From the NCBI GenBank assembly GCA_023053575.1, contig JAKZAP010000001.1, positions 28,972,533 through 29,036,532 of the forward strand: DNA of 64,000 bases. The letters are read 5' to 3'. Shown here in pieces: positions 26,301 to 32,650 of this stretch; within the stretch, counting starts at the first letter, position 1, and the number at the start of each line of letters is the position of its first letter. This DNA is from Branchinecta lynchi. Taxonomy: Eukaryota > Arthropoda > Branchiopoda > Anostraca > Branchinectidae. Below the pieces are notes generated by a model. That model saw only the letters and a list, made by a program, of their open reading frames with translations. It was not told the DNA's origin and made no database searches. A program made the translations under genes and the position numbers.

Positions 26301-26633
26301 GAAATTTTATCCCTTCTAGGGATAGCCGGATTTTCTGACATTGATAATCTCCCCTACCCAACCCTTTCGTACGCCAACGGACCAGGATACCATAGTTCAG
26401 CGAAGAAAGGTCGGTACGACGTTTCCACTGATATTCTAAAAGGCAGTGCTACATATAGACCCATCACAACTGTTCCAAGACGGACAGAGACACACGGCGG
26501 AGATGATGTCCCAGTGTACGCGAGGGGACCACAGTCCCATCTGTTTCGAGGGGTGATGGAGCAGAGCTTAATTCCTCACTTGATTGGATATGCTGCCTGT
26601 TTTGGACCGGGAGTGAGCTTTTGTAGAAATTGA
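1205..26633 (+). CDS. Alkaline phosphatase, gene 1 (spliced, six coding exons visible)
   Basis: Alkaline phosphatase is a homodimeric Zn/Mg phosphomonoesterase, secreted or held on the outer cell surface. The coding exons I place are 1263-1483, 6877-7050, 9261-9452, 12118-12439, 21870-22061 and 26320-26633. Together with one upstream base they make exactly 472 codons including the stop, with no internal stop. Seen in order: metal ligand Asp in FLGDGL, the catalytic-serine motif VADSACSAT, Mg-site His/Thr in THATP, Glu/Asp/His in [11 protein letters not shown], Asp-His in TADHSH, and His in ETHGGDD. Length without a signal peptide is 471 aa, close to the family's usual ~500. The start is unresolved: either an upstream signal-peptide exon lies outside the window, or translation starts at the in-frame ATG 1205. 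No C-terminal hydrophobic GPI signal is seen before the stop. Gene 2 downstream is its tandem paralogue on the same strand. Confidence 0.93.
1263..1483 (+). CDS. Gene 1, N-terminal exon of the mature enzyme
   Basis: The acceptor is a long T-rich tract ending in AG at 1261-1262, and the donor is AAG|GTAAGA. The entering phase is 1, so a G from upstream completes an Asp codon. The exon encodes a Trp-Tyr helix start (DKDGWYK), the core strand [10 protein letters not shown] with the first metal-ligand Asp, ARIYKGQ, and ends at FPHTALSK, the usual family sequence before the catalytic-serine segment. The family's usual DGM is DGL here. Homologous to gene 2 exon 35843-36072, which is 9 nt longer. 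The reading frame stays open upstream to ATG 1205 through the pyrimidine tract. Confidence 0.9.
2314..3018 (+). pseudogene. Non-LTR retrotransposon ORF1 relic: zinc fingers plus coiled coil
   Basis: From ATG 2314 a frame reads [22 protein letters not shown], then shifts by one base in a T run (2402-2409) and continues [21 protein letters not shown], a PHD-like Cys/His pattern. After a second frame change, [18 protein letters not shown] is followed by NWFHPHCTE and CKICTHKP, a second Cys/His finger. From about 2815 a Lys/Leu/Glu-rich stretch ([20 protein letters not shown]) looks like a coiled coil, ending at 3018. PHD fingers plus a coiled coil are a known ORF1 type of CR1-like non-LTR elements. 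The frames are broken, so it is a relic. Confidence 0.72.
3155..4250 (+). pseudogene. Continuation of the non-LTR ORF1 relic, CCCH-like fingers and Ser/Thr-rich tail
   Basis: The + strand reads [15 protein letters not shown] and [20 protein letters not shown], Cys/His spacings like CCCH zinc fingers, before being split by the transposon at 3301-3525. After it, a frame resumes and leads into a Ser/Thr/Arg-rich stretch of about 140 codons (3643-4062) without recognisable domain. This is consistent with an RNA-binding ORF1 protein tail. Confidence 0.5.
3301..3525. mobile_element. hAT-type non-autonomous element, family B, copy 1
   Basis: Ends CCAGGGTTGGTCGCC and GGTGACCAACCCTGG are inverted repeats. 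Flanks CTTCAACC (3293-3300) and CTTCAACC (3526-3533) are a perfect 8-bp target duplication. The interior is about twelve variants of a 10-bp unit, GGGTTACTTT. It interrupts the non-LTR ORF1 relic right after a Cys/His finger, so it is younger than that relic. Confidence 0.92.
4265..4690 (+). pseudogene. Non-LTR retrotransposon endonuclease relic
   Basis: Broken frames read [11 protein letters not shown], a leucine-rich turn, then [12 protein letters not shown], and after a stop NGRPL-like and LGILYRSPH. These are the conserved blocks of the apurinic-like (EEP) endonuclease of non-LTR retrotransposons. It follows the ORF1 relic in the same direction, so 2314-4690 is probably one decayed element lacking its reverse transcriptase. 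Confidence 0.7.
4690..4800. repeat. Degenerate fragment of the hammerhead-like foldback family
   Basis: Contains CCTTGCCAAGATGGGCGGAAGTAT in altered form and GACGTGTCC, matching the arm of the foldbacks at 17808 and 32064. The core boxes are mutated (CTCGAGA, GGAAG). Confidence 0.45.
4990..5520 (+). repeat. Partial copy of the GGGATCCC-started 1-kb repeat (family C)
   Basis: It matches the family at GAGATATTTTGATGAAACTT, in the TTTAGGGGTGGG block and the CCGGAATCCGGC block, with a long A run at 5286-5313. The 5' part with the CCGT-rich tract is missing. Confidence 0.6.
5580..6478 (+). pseudogene. Non-LTR retrotransposon 3' end relic
   Basis: Frames 5966-6178 read [20 protein letters not shown] and [10 protein letters not shown], then after a stop and frame change a C-x2-C-x8-H-x4-C-like motif ([18 protein letters not shown]). 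The frame ends [15 protein letters not shown] before a stop near 6372. A Cys/His motif and this ending are usual for the C-terminus of non-LTR polyproteins. The element ends with a TCTTATCTTAT tail at about 6478; a matching tail occurs at 27453. Confidence 0.55.
6877..7050 (+). CDS. Gene 1, catalytic-serine exon
   Basis: 174 nt, phase 0 at both ends; acceptor TTTTGACAG, donor CAG|GTAAGT. It begins [19 protein letters not shown], which fits the alkaline phosphatase signature in which the Ser of ASP-SER is the phosphorylated nucleophile. It ends FTWAQ, the conserved helix before the next exon. By my alignment 35 of 58 residues match the gene 2 exon of identical length, and the differences are concentrated in the second half. 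Confidence 0.94.
7312..8042. repeat. Two 250-bp direct repeats, 479-480 bp apart
   Basis: 7312-7563 and 7792-8042 are almost identical, with a handful of substitutions and single-base indels. They are separated by a unique 228-bp segment. Neither carries a recognisable domain. The downstream 8043-8320 is similar to 35620-35700. This could be a recent tandem duplication within the intron or ends of a small element. Confidence 0.85.
8510..9243 (-). pseudogene. 5'-truncated non-LTR retrotransposon, reverse transcriptase C-terminus
   Basis: The minus-strand frame stays open upstream of ATG 9175 to about 9243 and ends at a stop at 8705. It reads [44 protein letters not shown], and ends [10 protein letters not shown]. 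The LEYG-P-W and LERIQ-RAL blocks are diagnostic of the post-reverse-transcriptase region of Jockey/CR1-type elements. The 3' side carries a TTGAATTGAATTG tail (about 8520). It is truncated at the 5' end and lies in intron 3 of gene 1. Confidence 0.82.
9261..9452 (+). CDS. Gene 1, Mg-site exon
   Basis: 192 nt, phase 0 at both ends; acceptor TTGTCTTTTAG, donor AAG|GTAACG. It encodes [21 protein letters not shown]; the His and Thr of THATP correspond to the Mg/Zn-site His and Ser/Thr of the family. CEDIASQL is also typical. Potential N-glycosylation site at NKS. The gene 2 counterpart has exactly the same length. A minus-strand retroelement relic ends only about 17 bases upstream of this exon. 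Confidence 0.94.
10290..10459. mobile_element. TA-flanked foldback element, family D, copy 1
   Basis: Inverted ends CACTGTACAAAGTTTCTCCG and CTTTTTACAGTG continue inwards (GTTAACTGCAGTATTTGCTA and its complement), so nearly the whole 170 bp folds. Flanked by TA on both sides (10288-10289, 10460-10461), as expected for Tc1/mariner-type insertion. A second copy lies at 41847. Confidence 0.82.
11185..11600 (+). repeat. Partial copy of the family C repeat
   Basis: Begins TTTTTGGGATCCCAAAACG, followed by the CCGTCTGTCCGTCC tract, the ACGATAACTCTCGAAGGG block and CCGGAATCCGGC-like sequence. Truncated after one internal unit. Confidence 0.75.
11632..12095 (-). repeat. Dispersed repeat E, copy without insertion
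   Basis: The reverse complement matches 46240-46510 plus 47059-47340 closely, including CCCAACTTGCGAACATAAC and CGTGCGAACGGGGGAATTTC. At 11867-11876 it keeps the uninterrupted site where the other copy carries a 535-bp foldback. It ends just before gene 1 exon 12118. Confidence 0.85.
12118..12439 (+). CDS. Gene 1, VILGGGR exon
   Basis: 322 nt, entering phase 0 and leaving phase 1; acceptor TTCCAG, donor GAAG|GTAAGT. It starts VILGGGR, continues through the variable surface region ([12 protein letters not shown]), and ends LLLVEG, which carries the metal-ligand Glu. It is 15 nt shorter than the gene 2 exon, the difference falling in the variable middle. Confidence 0.94.
13190..13560. repeat. 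Complex satellite, CGTGGGCATTTT family, inverted copy
   Basis: About ten units of a 16-bp motif (AAAATGCCCACGATTC and variants) at 13376-13530, preceded by CAATCCGGATT and GACAATCCAGAT blocks. It is the reverse complement of the array at 15005-15690. Confidence 0.85.
13764..14562 (+). repeat. GGCACTTGC-started dispersed repeat (family F), copy 1
   Basis: Starts ACGGCACTTGCAAGGCTGGG. It contains CTTTAAGGGTGCTAAAAATC-type and GTAAGCAAAACCCTTGA repeats and a C run at 14487, and ends CGAGACACGAGA, as inside the 28566 copy. It abuts the transposase relic at about 14563. Confidence 0.72.
14563..14848 (+). pseudogene. Mutator-like (MULE) transposase C-terminal fragment
   Basis: The frame 14540-14848 reads [16 protein letters not shown], then [19 protein letters not shown] and [20 protein letters not shown], ending at a stop at 14849-14851. 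The (T/N)N-x-E-x-WH-x-x-L-x-R motif followed by a charged helix with RNR is typical of the C-terminal part of MULE-domain transposases in animals. The start is cut by family F sequence. Two inverted satellite blocks flank the region. Confidence 0.65.
15005..15690. repeat. Complex satellite, CGTGGGCATTTT family, 178-bp higher-order units
   Basis: GTTAGCCATCCAGATTATGA occurs at 15071, 15233, 15411 and 15589, giving unit lengths of 162, 178 and 178 bp. Each unit holds CAATCCGGATTCG, GTCGATTCGAGAATC and two to four CGTGGGCATTTTGAGT motifs. Units 2 and 3 differ at very few positions, so they were homogenised recently. Confidence 0.93.
15740..16100 (+). pseudogene. Non-LTR retrotransposon 3' end relic
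   Basis: An open frame from about 15768 to a stop at 15954-15956 reads [20 protein letters not shown] and ends [18 protein letters not shown], parallel to the end of the 8705 element. The tail is TTGAATTTGATTGAATTTG followed by an A run at 16089. The same ERYRRSFVP stretch occurs on the minus strand near 57200. Confidence 0.7.
16530..16694. mobile_element. hAT-type non-autonomous element, family B, copy 2
   Basis: Ends CCAGGGTTGGTCACC and GGTGACCAACCCTGG. The target duplication CACGAAGC is perfect (16522-16529, 16695-16702). The interior is AAAGTAACCC repeats; the copy is inverted and shorter than the one at 3301. Confidence 0.93.
17535..18128. mobile_element. hAT-type non-autonomous element, family G, copy 1 (with nested foldback)
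   Basis: Left end CAGAGGCGTTACTAGC, right end GTTGTGACGCTCCTG. Flanks GTCACTGT (17527-17534) and TTTACTGT (18129-18136) match at 6 of 8. The inside has A-rich ACTGTTTT repeats and ends in a C run, as in the 30155 copy, but the middle is occupied by a hammerhead-like foldback (17808-18044). Confidence 0.72.
17808..18044. repeat. Hammerhead-like foldback, copy 1
   Basis: The two arms (about 110 nt each) are complementary from ATATTTGAT to its mate ATCAAATAT. The right arm (+) carries CTGAAGA (17963-17969), a GGCC..GGCC stem and GAAG; the left arm read on the minus strand carries CTGAACA and GAAA. Each arm thus has one altered core position. GACGTATCC follows, as in the other copies. Confidence 0.7.
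18684..19860 (+). pseudogene. Unrecognised coding-like relic
   Basis: After TTCTTTACAG, a frame from ATG 18684 reads [20 protein letters not shown] and is interrupted by stops. Coding-like stretches continue at 18971-19150 and 19302-19556 and with frame changes to about 19920 ([17 protein letters not shown]). The sequence is less repetitive and more codon-like than its surroundings. I do not recognise the family; it may be a decayed processed gene or an element-encoded protein. Confidence 0.3.
20030..21140 (+). repeat. Dispersed repeat H, copy 1
   Basis: It shares TTACTTCGTTGCTCC, TCAATTTTCA-like and GGCTTTTCAGTTAAACTTT blocks with 25620-26065 and 43080-43555. The segment at 20860-20935 matches one arm of the hairpin at 34642. 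Confidence 0.55.
21870..22061 (+). CDS. Gene 1, metal-ligand exon (GRIDQAHH / TADHSH)
   Basis: 192 nt, phase 1 at both ends; acceptor TTGTTCCAG, donor CTAG|GTAAGA. It encodes [10 protein letters not shown] with the Zn-ligand Asp and His, and [11 protein letters not shown] with the next Asp-His pair. The order matches the family. The upstream intron is 9.4 kb and filled with transposon relics. Confidence 0.94.
22966..24115 (+). repeat. Family C repeat, long copy
   Basis: Starts TTTTGGGATCCCAAAACGTA and AGTGGAGGGATACCTATGAC, a CCGTCTGTCCGTCC tract, then ACGATAACTCTCGAAGGG. Five internal units of about 110-120 bp follow, each with GACATGCTGA.., CGGACTAGTAGTTCGCCCGG and AATCCGGCCAAAACCGG. It ends TTTTTGGGATCCCATCGACA, so both ends carry GGGATCCCA as direct repeats. 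No open reading frame of note. Confidence 0.88.
24650..24831. mobile_element. hAT-type non-autonomous element, family I
   Basis: Ends CAGGCCCGTATCCAGG and CCTGGATACGGCCTTG. Flanks CCTGGAGA (24642-24649) and CCTGCAGA (24832-24839) match at 7 of 8. The interior is G-run, short AT-rich core, C-run, as in many animal hAT miniature elements. Confidence 0.85.
25600..26065 (+). repeat. Dispersed repeat H, copy 2
   Basis: It has TTACTTCGTGGTGCCACTAT, TTCACGAATAATCAATTTTC and GTGGAATTTCC, and ends GTTGGCTTTTCAGTTAAACT, as in the 43080 copy. It lies about 250 bases before gene 1 exon 26320. Confidence 0.7.
26320..26633 (+). CDS. Gene 1, C-terminal exon
   Basis: The acceptor is CCCTTCTAG. It encodes the crown-domain end of the enzyme: LSYANGPGY, then [15 protein letters not shown] with the last Zn-ligand His, then [12 protein letters not shown], and a stop at 26631-26633. 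Relative to vertebrate enzymes it stops right after the YAAC segment, so no GPI-anchor tail is encoded here. A possible donor (GGA|GTGAGC, GT at 26613) could instead splice to a further exon, but I could not identify one downstream. Confidence 0.88.
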
Positions 26634-26895
26634 CGTGAACGTGTCAGGGTTTTTGGAAATCGCAAGAACCGCAGGGTTTAAGCAAGTTGGTGCATGAAGC
26701 CTTTTGATCAGGCAGGCAGCCCCAGTCTTTAAGTTCTTGTTCTGAGCGCTTTAACTTATGAAGAGTGATAAGTAAACTTTCTTAAGAGTTATTTAGAGGC
26801 GAAAGCCTTTTCTCTTGCTATGTATTATTGTTATTGTTATTATTATTATTATATTAAGTAGCCGGCTAGTCCCTGCCAACCATAACCCCTGATTT

Positions 26896-27125
26896 TTGGA
26901 TACCCTATGCCAAACGTTGGATAGCTATTGGCACCCTAGCCCAGCCTTAACCCTGACCTACCTCACTATAGGTGAATTCTTATCGGTTGATTTCTGAGCT
27001 TCACTCAAGTCATCGATATTTTATTGGGTTCCAGTATCCAGCATTTGGCATAGTGTATCCAGCGTTAGGCATAGGGTATACCAAACGCTGGATATAGCCA
27101 GCATTTGGCATAGGCTTTCCCAAAA
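26896..27125. repeat. Palindromic cluster of a TATCCAGCRTTWGGCATAGG motif
   Basis: GGATACCCTATGCCAAACG at the left is the complement of the right-hand CGTTAGGCATAGGGTATACC. Four to five related motifs in both orientations make the block foldable. Confidence 0.7.
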
Positions 27126-27172
27126 TTAGGCTTTGTTGTAGACTGGCTAGTCCATCGAAAGTCAGTCCCAGT

Positions 27173-27740
27173 CAGAGGAAAATAACTCTAGAGAGCAGTG
27201 CGCGAATTTTTAAAAAGTGACACACAATCAAATCGCAGCGACACTAGCTCCGCTAGAGGACACGAACATCCCCACTGAAACTCCTGTAAAGACCAGCTGA
27301 ATAAAAGAGATATAGAAATTTGGGAAGATTCCTAAAGGTAGCCATGATTCACAGGGAAAGTTTTTTGTAAATTGTGGTTTAGGTTATGGTTTCGTTTTGG
27401 TGTTGTTTTGTTGTTTCCATGGCCCTTTGTGCTTTTACGGAAATAAATATTGTCTTATCTTATACAAATGACTCAGAAAGGAAAAATCAGCGCTGAGATT
27501 CTTCAGCGATATTTTGGCCCTTTGGCAAGGGTCCTCTTCAGCCTGTTGCGGGAAGAAAAGAGTCGTTAACGAGCGCTGGCTCTGATCTAATCCTCGATGT
27601 TTGCACCGCATCATAGCCTTGCTAGAATTTTCTACGCCCGCCACTGCACACAGGAACAGGACGGCGCTGCGACGGAGGCCCATTTTTGATGCATGGGAAG
27701 GATAGGTCTTCGTATTACTCTCTAGACTTATTTTGATCTG
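27173..27740. mobile_element. hAT-type non-autonomous element, family A, copy 2
   Basis: Left end CAGAGGAAAATAACTC, right end TTATTTTGATCTG. The target duplication GTCCCAGT is perfect (27165-27172, 27741-27748). It is longer than the other copies because a non-LTR 3' end (about 27300-27472) and half a hammerhead-like foldback (27473-27550) sit inside. Confidence 0.9.
27300..27550. repeat. Nested non-LTR 3' tail and half foldback
   Basis: 27300-27463 has TTCCTAAAGGTAGCC.., a T/G-rich stretch, CCATGGCCCTTT and the tail TTGTCTTATCTTAT, like the end of the 5580 element. 27480-27548 on the minus strand reads CTGAAGAGGACCCTTGCC, then AAAATATCGC, a foldback half with GAAA changed to AAAA. Confidence 0.65.
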
Positions 27741-28565
27741 GTCCCAGTTTTAATCTCTTCTTGTGAGCGCTTGAACTTGTGAATGGCGAATAAAAGCCGG
27801 CCTAGTCCATCGACAGACAGGCGAACCGGCTGACATCCCTGTCGAGTTTCAGATCCTGTAGAACTTGCTCCTGAAAAGTAGGGAGAAAAGCTAGTGACAT
27901 TTCACGCGTTATTTCACTATTTTAAATTTGTTGCTGTTAGACGTTAATGCTTTGAAGAGCGAATAAAATACATGGAAATCCTAGCTCCTCCGTGATCTGG
28001 CTTCAATTAGATTGAGTCTTCCTTGAAGCTACAGGGTGTCAACCAATGGCCCATTGCAGCCTGCAAGAAATGGTTGTCTGCTTGTAAGCTAGTGAGAGGT
28101 TGGTTCTGTAAAATTAAAACTGCATCGTTAGATCAACGACATTTGTAAGATATGCGCACAAATAGTCTGATAAGATTTTGCATGCGAAAACTCTTAAAAT
28201 TAACTGTCAATAGTAATTCTAGATACAGAAGACAATTTTCGCTGGCGTTTCAAATTTGCTCAGATAAAAGTAAAGTATTTTTTACTCGAATCTGACCAAA
28301 GTTTTGGATGGAAGCATGCAGGTGATGGTCCAAAATATAGAGCCAAGGAGGAAAATCGCATCTTACTTCAAAAAACGGAAGAAAACAAGCGAACCGACTG
28401 CTTTAGGCGTCGAGCAGAAGACAGCCCAGCTGAGATATAGGATTGTCCAAATCGGTGAATAAGCTGCATGAATGAACGAATGAATGAAATTCATTTTTAT
28501 TTTTAAGTCAAAAGTCACAAATGGAGTATGAAAGAAAAGAAAGAAAACAAAAGCTGGAAGTTCAT

Positions 28566-29873
28566 ATGGCACTTGCAAGGCTGGGTCAGATGGAAGTAAT
28601 GGTCAAAAGTTTCATCTTGATCGCTCCACTCTATGCGTGTCACAAGATGTCCAGTTCTCCCCTCTGACACCTCCCCCCCCCCCAGTTCATCGGATCCGGT
28701 CTAGACTTGAAAAGAGACATGCTGAGACATGAGGTCTTTCAAGATATCAAGTTTCGTTAAGATCTAATAACCCATTCGAAAGTTATGCATGATACTAATT
28801 TCCGGACTCTGCCGTCTCCCACTCCTCCCCCCCCCACGATGGTCAGATCGGGCAAGTGACTGCTTCTAAGTTAATCTGGTCGGGTCCCTGAGATGCCTTC
28901 CAAGTTTTATCGTCCTAGCCCACCTGGAAGTATATTAACTACGGATCGCCCTAATTCCGGAACCCCCATTCACCTCCCCCCACAGTGTCCGAATCCGGTC
29001 CAGCCCTGTCAGGGGTGTATCTAGAGAGTGTAATTGTTCTTCGCACCAAGTTTCATCGCGATTGTTCCGCTCTGAGAGTTTCACACGATTTCCGGTTCTC
29101 CCCTCCGACTCCCCCCAGATTCGTCGGATCCGGCCCAGACTTGAAATGAGATATCTAAGACACGAGATCTTTCCAGATATCAAGTTTCATTAAGATCCAA
29201 TCACCCGTTCGAAAGTTATGGATGTCCCTATTTTCCGGATTCCGCCCCCTCCCCCTCCCACCACGATGTTCGGATCGGGCAAGTGATTATTTCCAAGTTA
29301 GTTTGATCGTGTCCCTGATATGCCTGCCAAGATTTATCGTCCTTGCCCACCTGAAAGTACATTAACTACGGATCGCCGGAATTCCGGACCCCCCCCCCCC
29401 CAACTCCCCCCACAGTGTCGGAATCCGGTCCAGTTCTGTCAGCGATGTATCTAGAGCTTGTGCTTGTTCTTACCATCAAGTTTCATCCCGATCGCTCCAC
29501 TCTGAGAGTTTCCCAAGATTTCCGGTTCCCCCATCCTACCCCCCCCCCCCAGACTCATCGGATCTGGTCCGGACTCGAAATGAGACATCTGAGACACGAG
29601 ATATTTCCAGATATTAAGTTTCATTATGATCCGATCACCCGTTCGAAAGTTATGAATGTCCCTATTTTTCAGATTCCGCCCCTCCCCCCACCATGGTCGG
29701 ATCAGGCAAGTGACTATTTCCAAGTTAGTTTGGTCGGGTCCCTGATATGCCTGCCAAGTTTCATCGTCCTAGCATATCTGGAAGTACCCTAATTTGCCAA
29801 ACCGGACTAACCGACTGACCGACCGACGGAAATGTGATCGGTATATGGCACTTGGCCGGAAGGCAAGTGCCAT
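28566..29873. repeat. Family F repeat, long copy with terminal inverted repeats
   Basis: Starts ATGGCACTTGCAAGG and ends GGCAAGTGCCAT, an 11-bp inverted terminal repeat. Inside are three tandem copies of a unit of about 400-450 bp with C-runs followed by CATCGGATCCGG, GAGACACGAGATCTTTCC, TTCGAAAGTTATG and AAGTGACTATTTCCAAGTTA. Near the end is CCGACTGACCGACCGACGG. No coding frame with known domains. Confidence 0.85.
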
Positions 29874-30154
29874 GAAAAGACAAGAACACACTACATGTAA
29901 CACGTTGATACTCTTATTACACATAGGGCAACATAGCCCTATACAAAGTGTGGCTATAGCATCAAGCGAACGGACAAAACGTGCAATTCGCTCAGATACT
30001 GAAATAAATGGATCGGTGACATTTTACTTTGCCGACAATCTAGAACTACCGTCCCACGGAGGTAGCCCTAGAAGATATTCGCAGTACCTATGAAATGTGG
30101 AACGAATAAGCTGCATAAAGATTTTAATTTTGTAGTTTCTTGACTAGCTAGAGC

Positions 30155-30489
30155 CAGAGGCGTTACTAGCCAAAATGTTTGGGGGGGGGCAAGGTATTTA
30201 CCGACTGGCTGGTCATTTTTACGGACTGTTTTTGCAGATAAAAACGACTGTTATTGAGAAAAAACGACTGTGTTGACAAAAACCGGCTGATTTTAAGAAA
30301 AGTACTATTTTTTGAGAAAACATGGAAAATTTTTACGAGAAACCGACTGTTTTAGCAAAAATCGAATATTTCCAGAAAAAATTGACTATTTTTACGAAAA
30401 ATCGAAGCGCTTCGTGCCGATAACATGCGGGGGGGGGGGGGGGGCGTCCCCCCTTTTCCTCCCCCCCCCCCCTAGTCGTGACGCCCCTG
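30155..30489. mobile_element. hAT-type non-autonomous element, family G, copy 2
   Basis: Ends CAGAGGCGTTACTAGCC and CTAGTCGTGACGCCCCTG. The target duplication GCTAGAGC is perfect (30147-30154, 30490-30497). The interior has AAAAACGACTGTT-type repeats, a G run (30429-30444) and a C run (30463-30472). Confidence 0.92.
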
Positions 30490-30499
30490 GCTAGAGCAA

Positions 30500-32063
30500 C
30501 CCAAGCAGACGGCGATTTGGTTAGACCAAATAGGATCTTAATCAGGTCCATCACGTCCTGCTCACAGTATTAAGCTGACGTGTATAGCTTTTATACAGCA
30601 TGTTAAAACAATTTGAACAACTTTCATGGCTTGTGTCAATCGGCGTACAGTCAGTTCGAAGATGTCAATAATTGTATAATAACTAAAGAAGAAACAAGAA
30701 AACGGATGAAAATGGTTCCTATGCAACGTAGCAAATTACCTTAAATTTACCTTAATGCAGCGTTTACAAGTACAGGAAAACTTGAATAGAATCCAATCTT
30801 GGTGGCAAGATTATGTTTACACGCAGAGGGAAAAAATATAAATTGTTCGAAACAGAAAACCTGACAAAAATAAATTCACTAGCCAATAAAAAAATATTTT
30901 CAGAGCATTTATGGCATCAGTGCCGATGACTGCTGCTCTCAAAAGCTAGCTAGATTTTTTTTTTTCGTCTTTTTACCAGTGCCGTCGATGAGATTCCTTT
31001 CATCATGAAAGGATTCTCGTCCCGCTAGATTTATTTTCTGGTCGTCTTCACGAACGGAATCCTTTCGAGTCGACCGGAATTCCTTTCAGCTCGACGGGAT
31101 TTCTTGTCCGTGTAAACGCTACAAAAATCACAGCTTGGAGTGAAATAAGGACTTTTGGTCTTGTTGAATCGCTCCTTTAAAAAGAAAGAACAGAAGTAGC
31201 TAAGTACTCCGTCAGCCCTAGCTGACTGCGAACCAGATTTAATGGTTTTGAACAGGTAAAAAAAAGTAAATAAACAAGAACAACAATTAAATTGCGAGTG
31301 GCTGGAGAGTTTAAATTTGAACAGTCAAATTTCAATTTAATTATATTTGAAAATAATTGTAAATATGTTAATATAATTTTAATGAGAAAGTAGTAATAAT
31401 TTGGTTTTAAATTTTAAATTTTGTTTCGTTTTTTAATGAAAAGCATTCAAAGTTGTATTTTTTTTGTTTTTTAGAAAAATGAAATGGTATTTAAAATGTT
31501 TGTGTGTGTGGGATGATTTCAGGGTGTTCTATTACCAATGTTTTGTTTTTTGTAATAATAGAGCACATTGAAATCATTTTGTTTGTTTATGGGAAAATTT
31601 AAATAGAATTTTTTGATTTAGTGTAAAGTTTTAAAGTTGGGAGGTTGGTGTGTTTGTTTTTTATTGTAAAAGAATTCGAGTTGCTTTTTTTGTCGATATA
31701 GTTGTTTTTGCCACCACAGTAGAGGTGCCCTATGGCGGAAGGGCACCTTTCGGCGTGGGTTGTGCTCTTCTGTTTTGTTTTTTGTTCGGTTAGTGTGTGT
31801 TTTGACTCGTTTTCATGTTACAATAATCATTTTGAATGCTTTTCATTGATTTTGATTTTTAATAGTTTTTTTTTTTTTTTTGTAAAAATCAAAGGTGAAA
31901 ATATTAAGGTAATTGTTAAGTTATGAATAGAACTGTAAAGATAATATAATTTTAAAGTAAAAATAGAAAGAGTAAGTGCCACACTTGTGTCACTGAGTGG
32001 AGGAGGAGGGAAAAAAAAAGAAAAAAAAAAGAACAACAATTAAACAAACAAATAAAATATTTA
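30500..32063. other. AT-rich stretch between genes 1 and 2, no gene seen
   Basis: Long A/T-rich, partly T-rich and G-poor sequence. A small hairpin of GATTCCTTTCATCATGAAAGGA type is at 30991-31016. No coding frame with recognisable domains. Confidence 0.5.
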
Positions 32064-32268
32064 ACGGTGCAAAACGGATAAGTCAGCTGCATTTTATTAG
32101 AGCTATATTTCGGCACTTCTTGGCAAGGGTCCTCTTCAGGCTCAAGCTGGAAAATGAACTAGTTCTTGACAAGTTCGTTTTCCAGCTTGAGCCTGAAGAG
32201 GACCCTTGCCAAAAAGGGCCGAAATATAGCTCTAACAAAATGCAGCTGAGTTATCCGTTTTGCACCGT
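32064..32268. repeat. Hammerhead-like foldback, copy 2 (core intact on both arms)
   Basis: Arms run from ACGGTGCAAAACGGATAAGT to its complement ending GCACCGT. On the + strand the right arm has CTGAAGA (32193-32199), stem GGACCCTT..AAGGGCC (32200-32220), GAAA (32221-32224) and TATAGC. The left arm on the minus strand has CTGAAGA, a weaker stem and GAAA. ATC at 32253-32255 is the possible cleavage triplet. Confidence 0.75.
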
Positions 32269-32499
32269 CGAATATGATTCGCAGTCAGCTCTTGGGCTGA
32301 AGGAACATCTGAAACAAACAAAATAAAAGAAAACGACCAAAGAATAATCAGACACAAAAATTCTTATCTCACAGTTTGCCTTCGAAGACGAGAACCAAGT
32401 TTTATTAGTGCCTTATAAGAAGAATTTAAAAATATTACAACTAAATAAATAAATCAAAATGGTCGTAATAGTATATAATTGAAAATCAAGTATGTATTT

Positions 32500-32650
32500 G
32501 AGCAATAAAAAATTAATTATGTAAGCTCCTCCAGAGATATTTCGTCCCTTCTTAGAAAGGGCTATAGCTGAAGTGAACCCTTGTCGATAAAGGTCGAAAT
32601 GTGGCTCGAACAAATCTGAACTGACGTATCAGTTGAGCGCCATCGAATAG
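32500..32650. repeat. Degenerate hammerhead-like foldback fragment
   Basis: Reads GCTGAAGTGAACCCTTG, AAAGGTCGAAATGTGG and CTGACGTATCAG on +, and a rough inverted mate (AGATATTTCGTCCCTTCTTA) at 32533. The core has substitutions. Confidence 0.5.
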
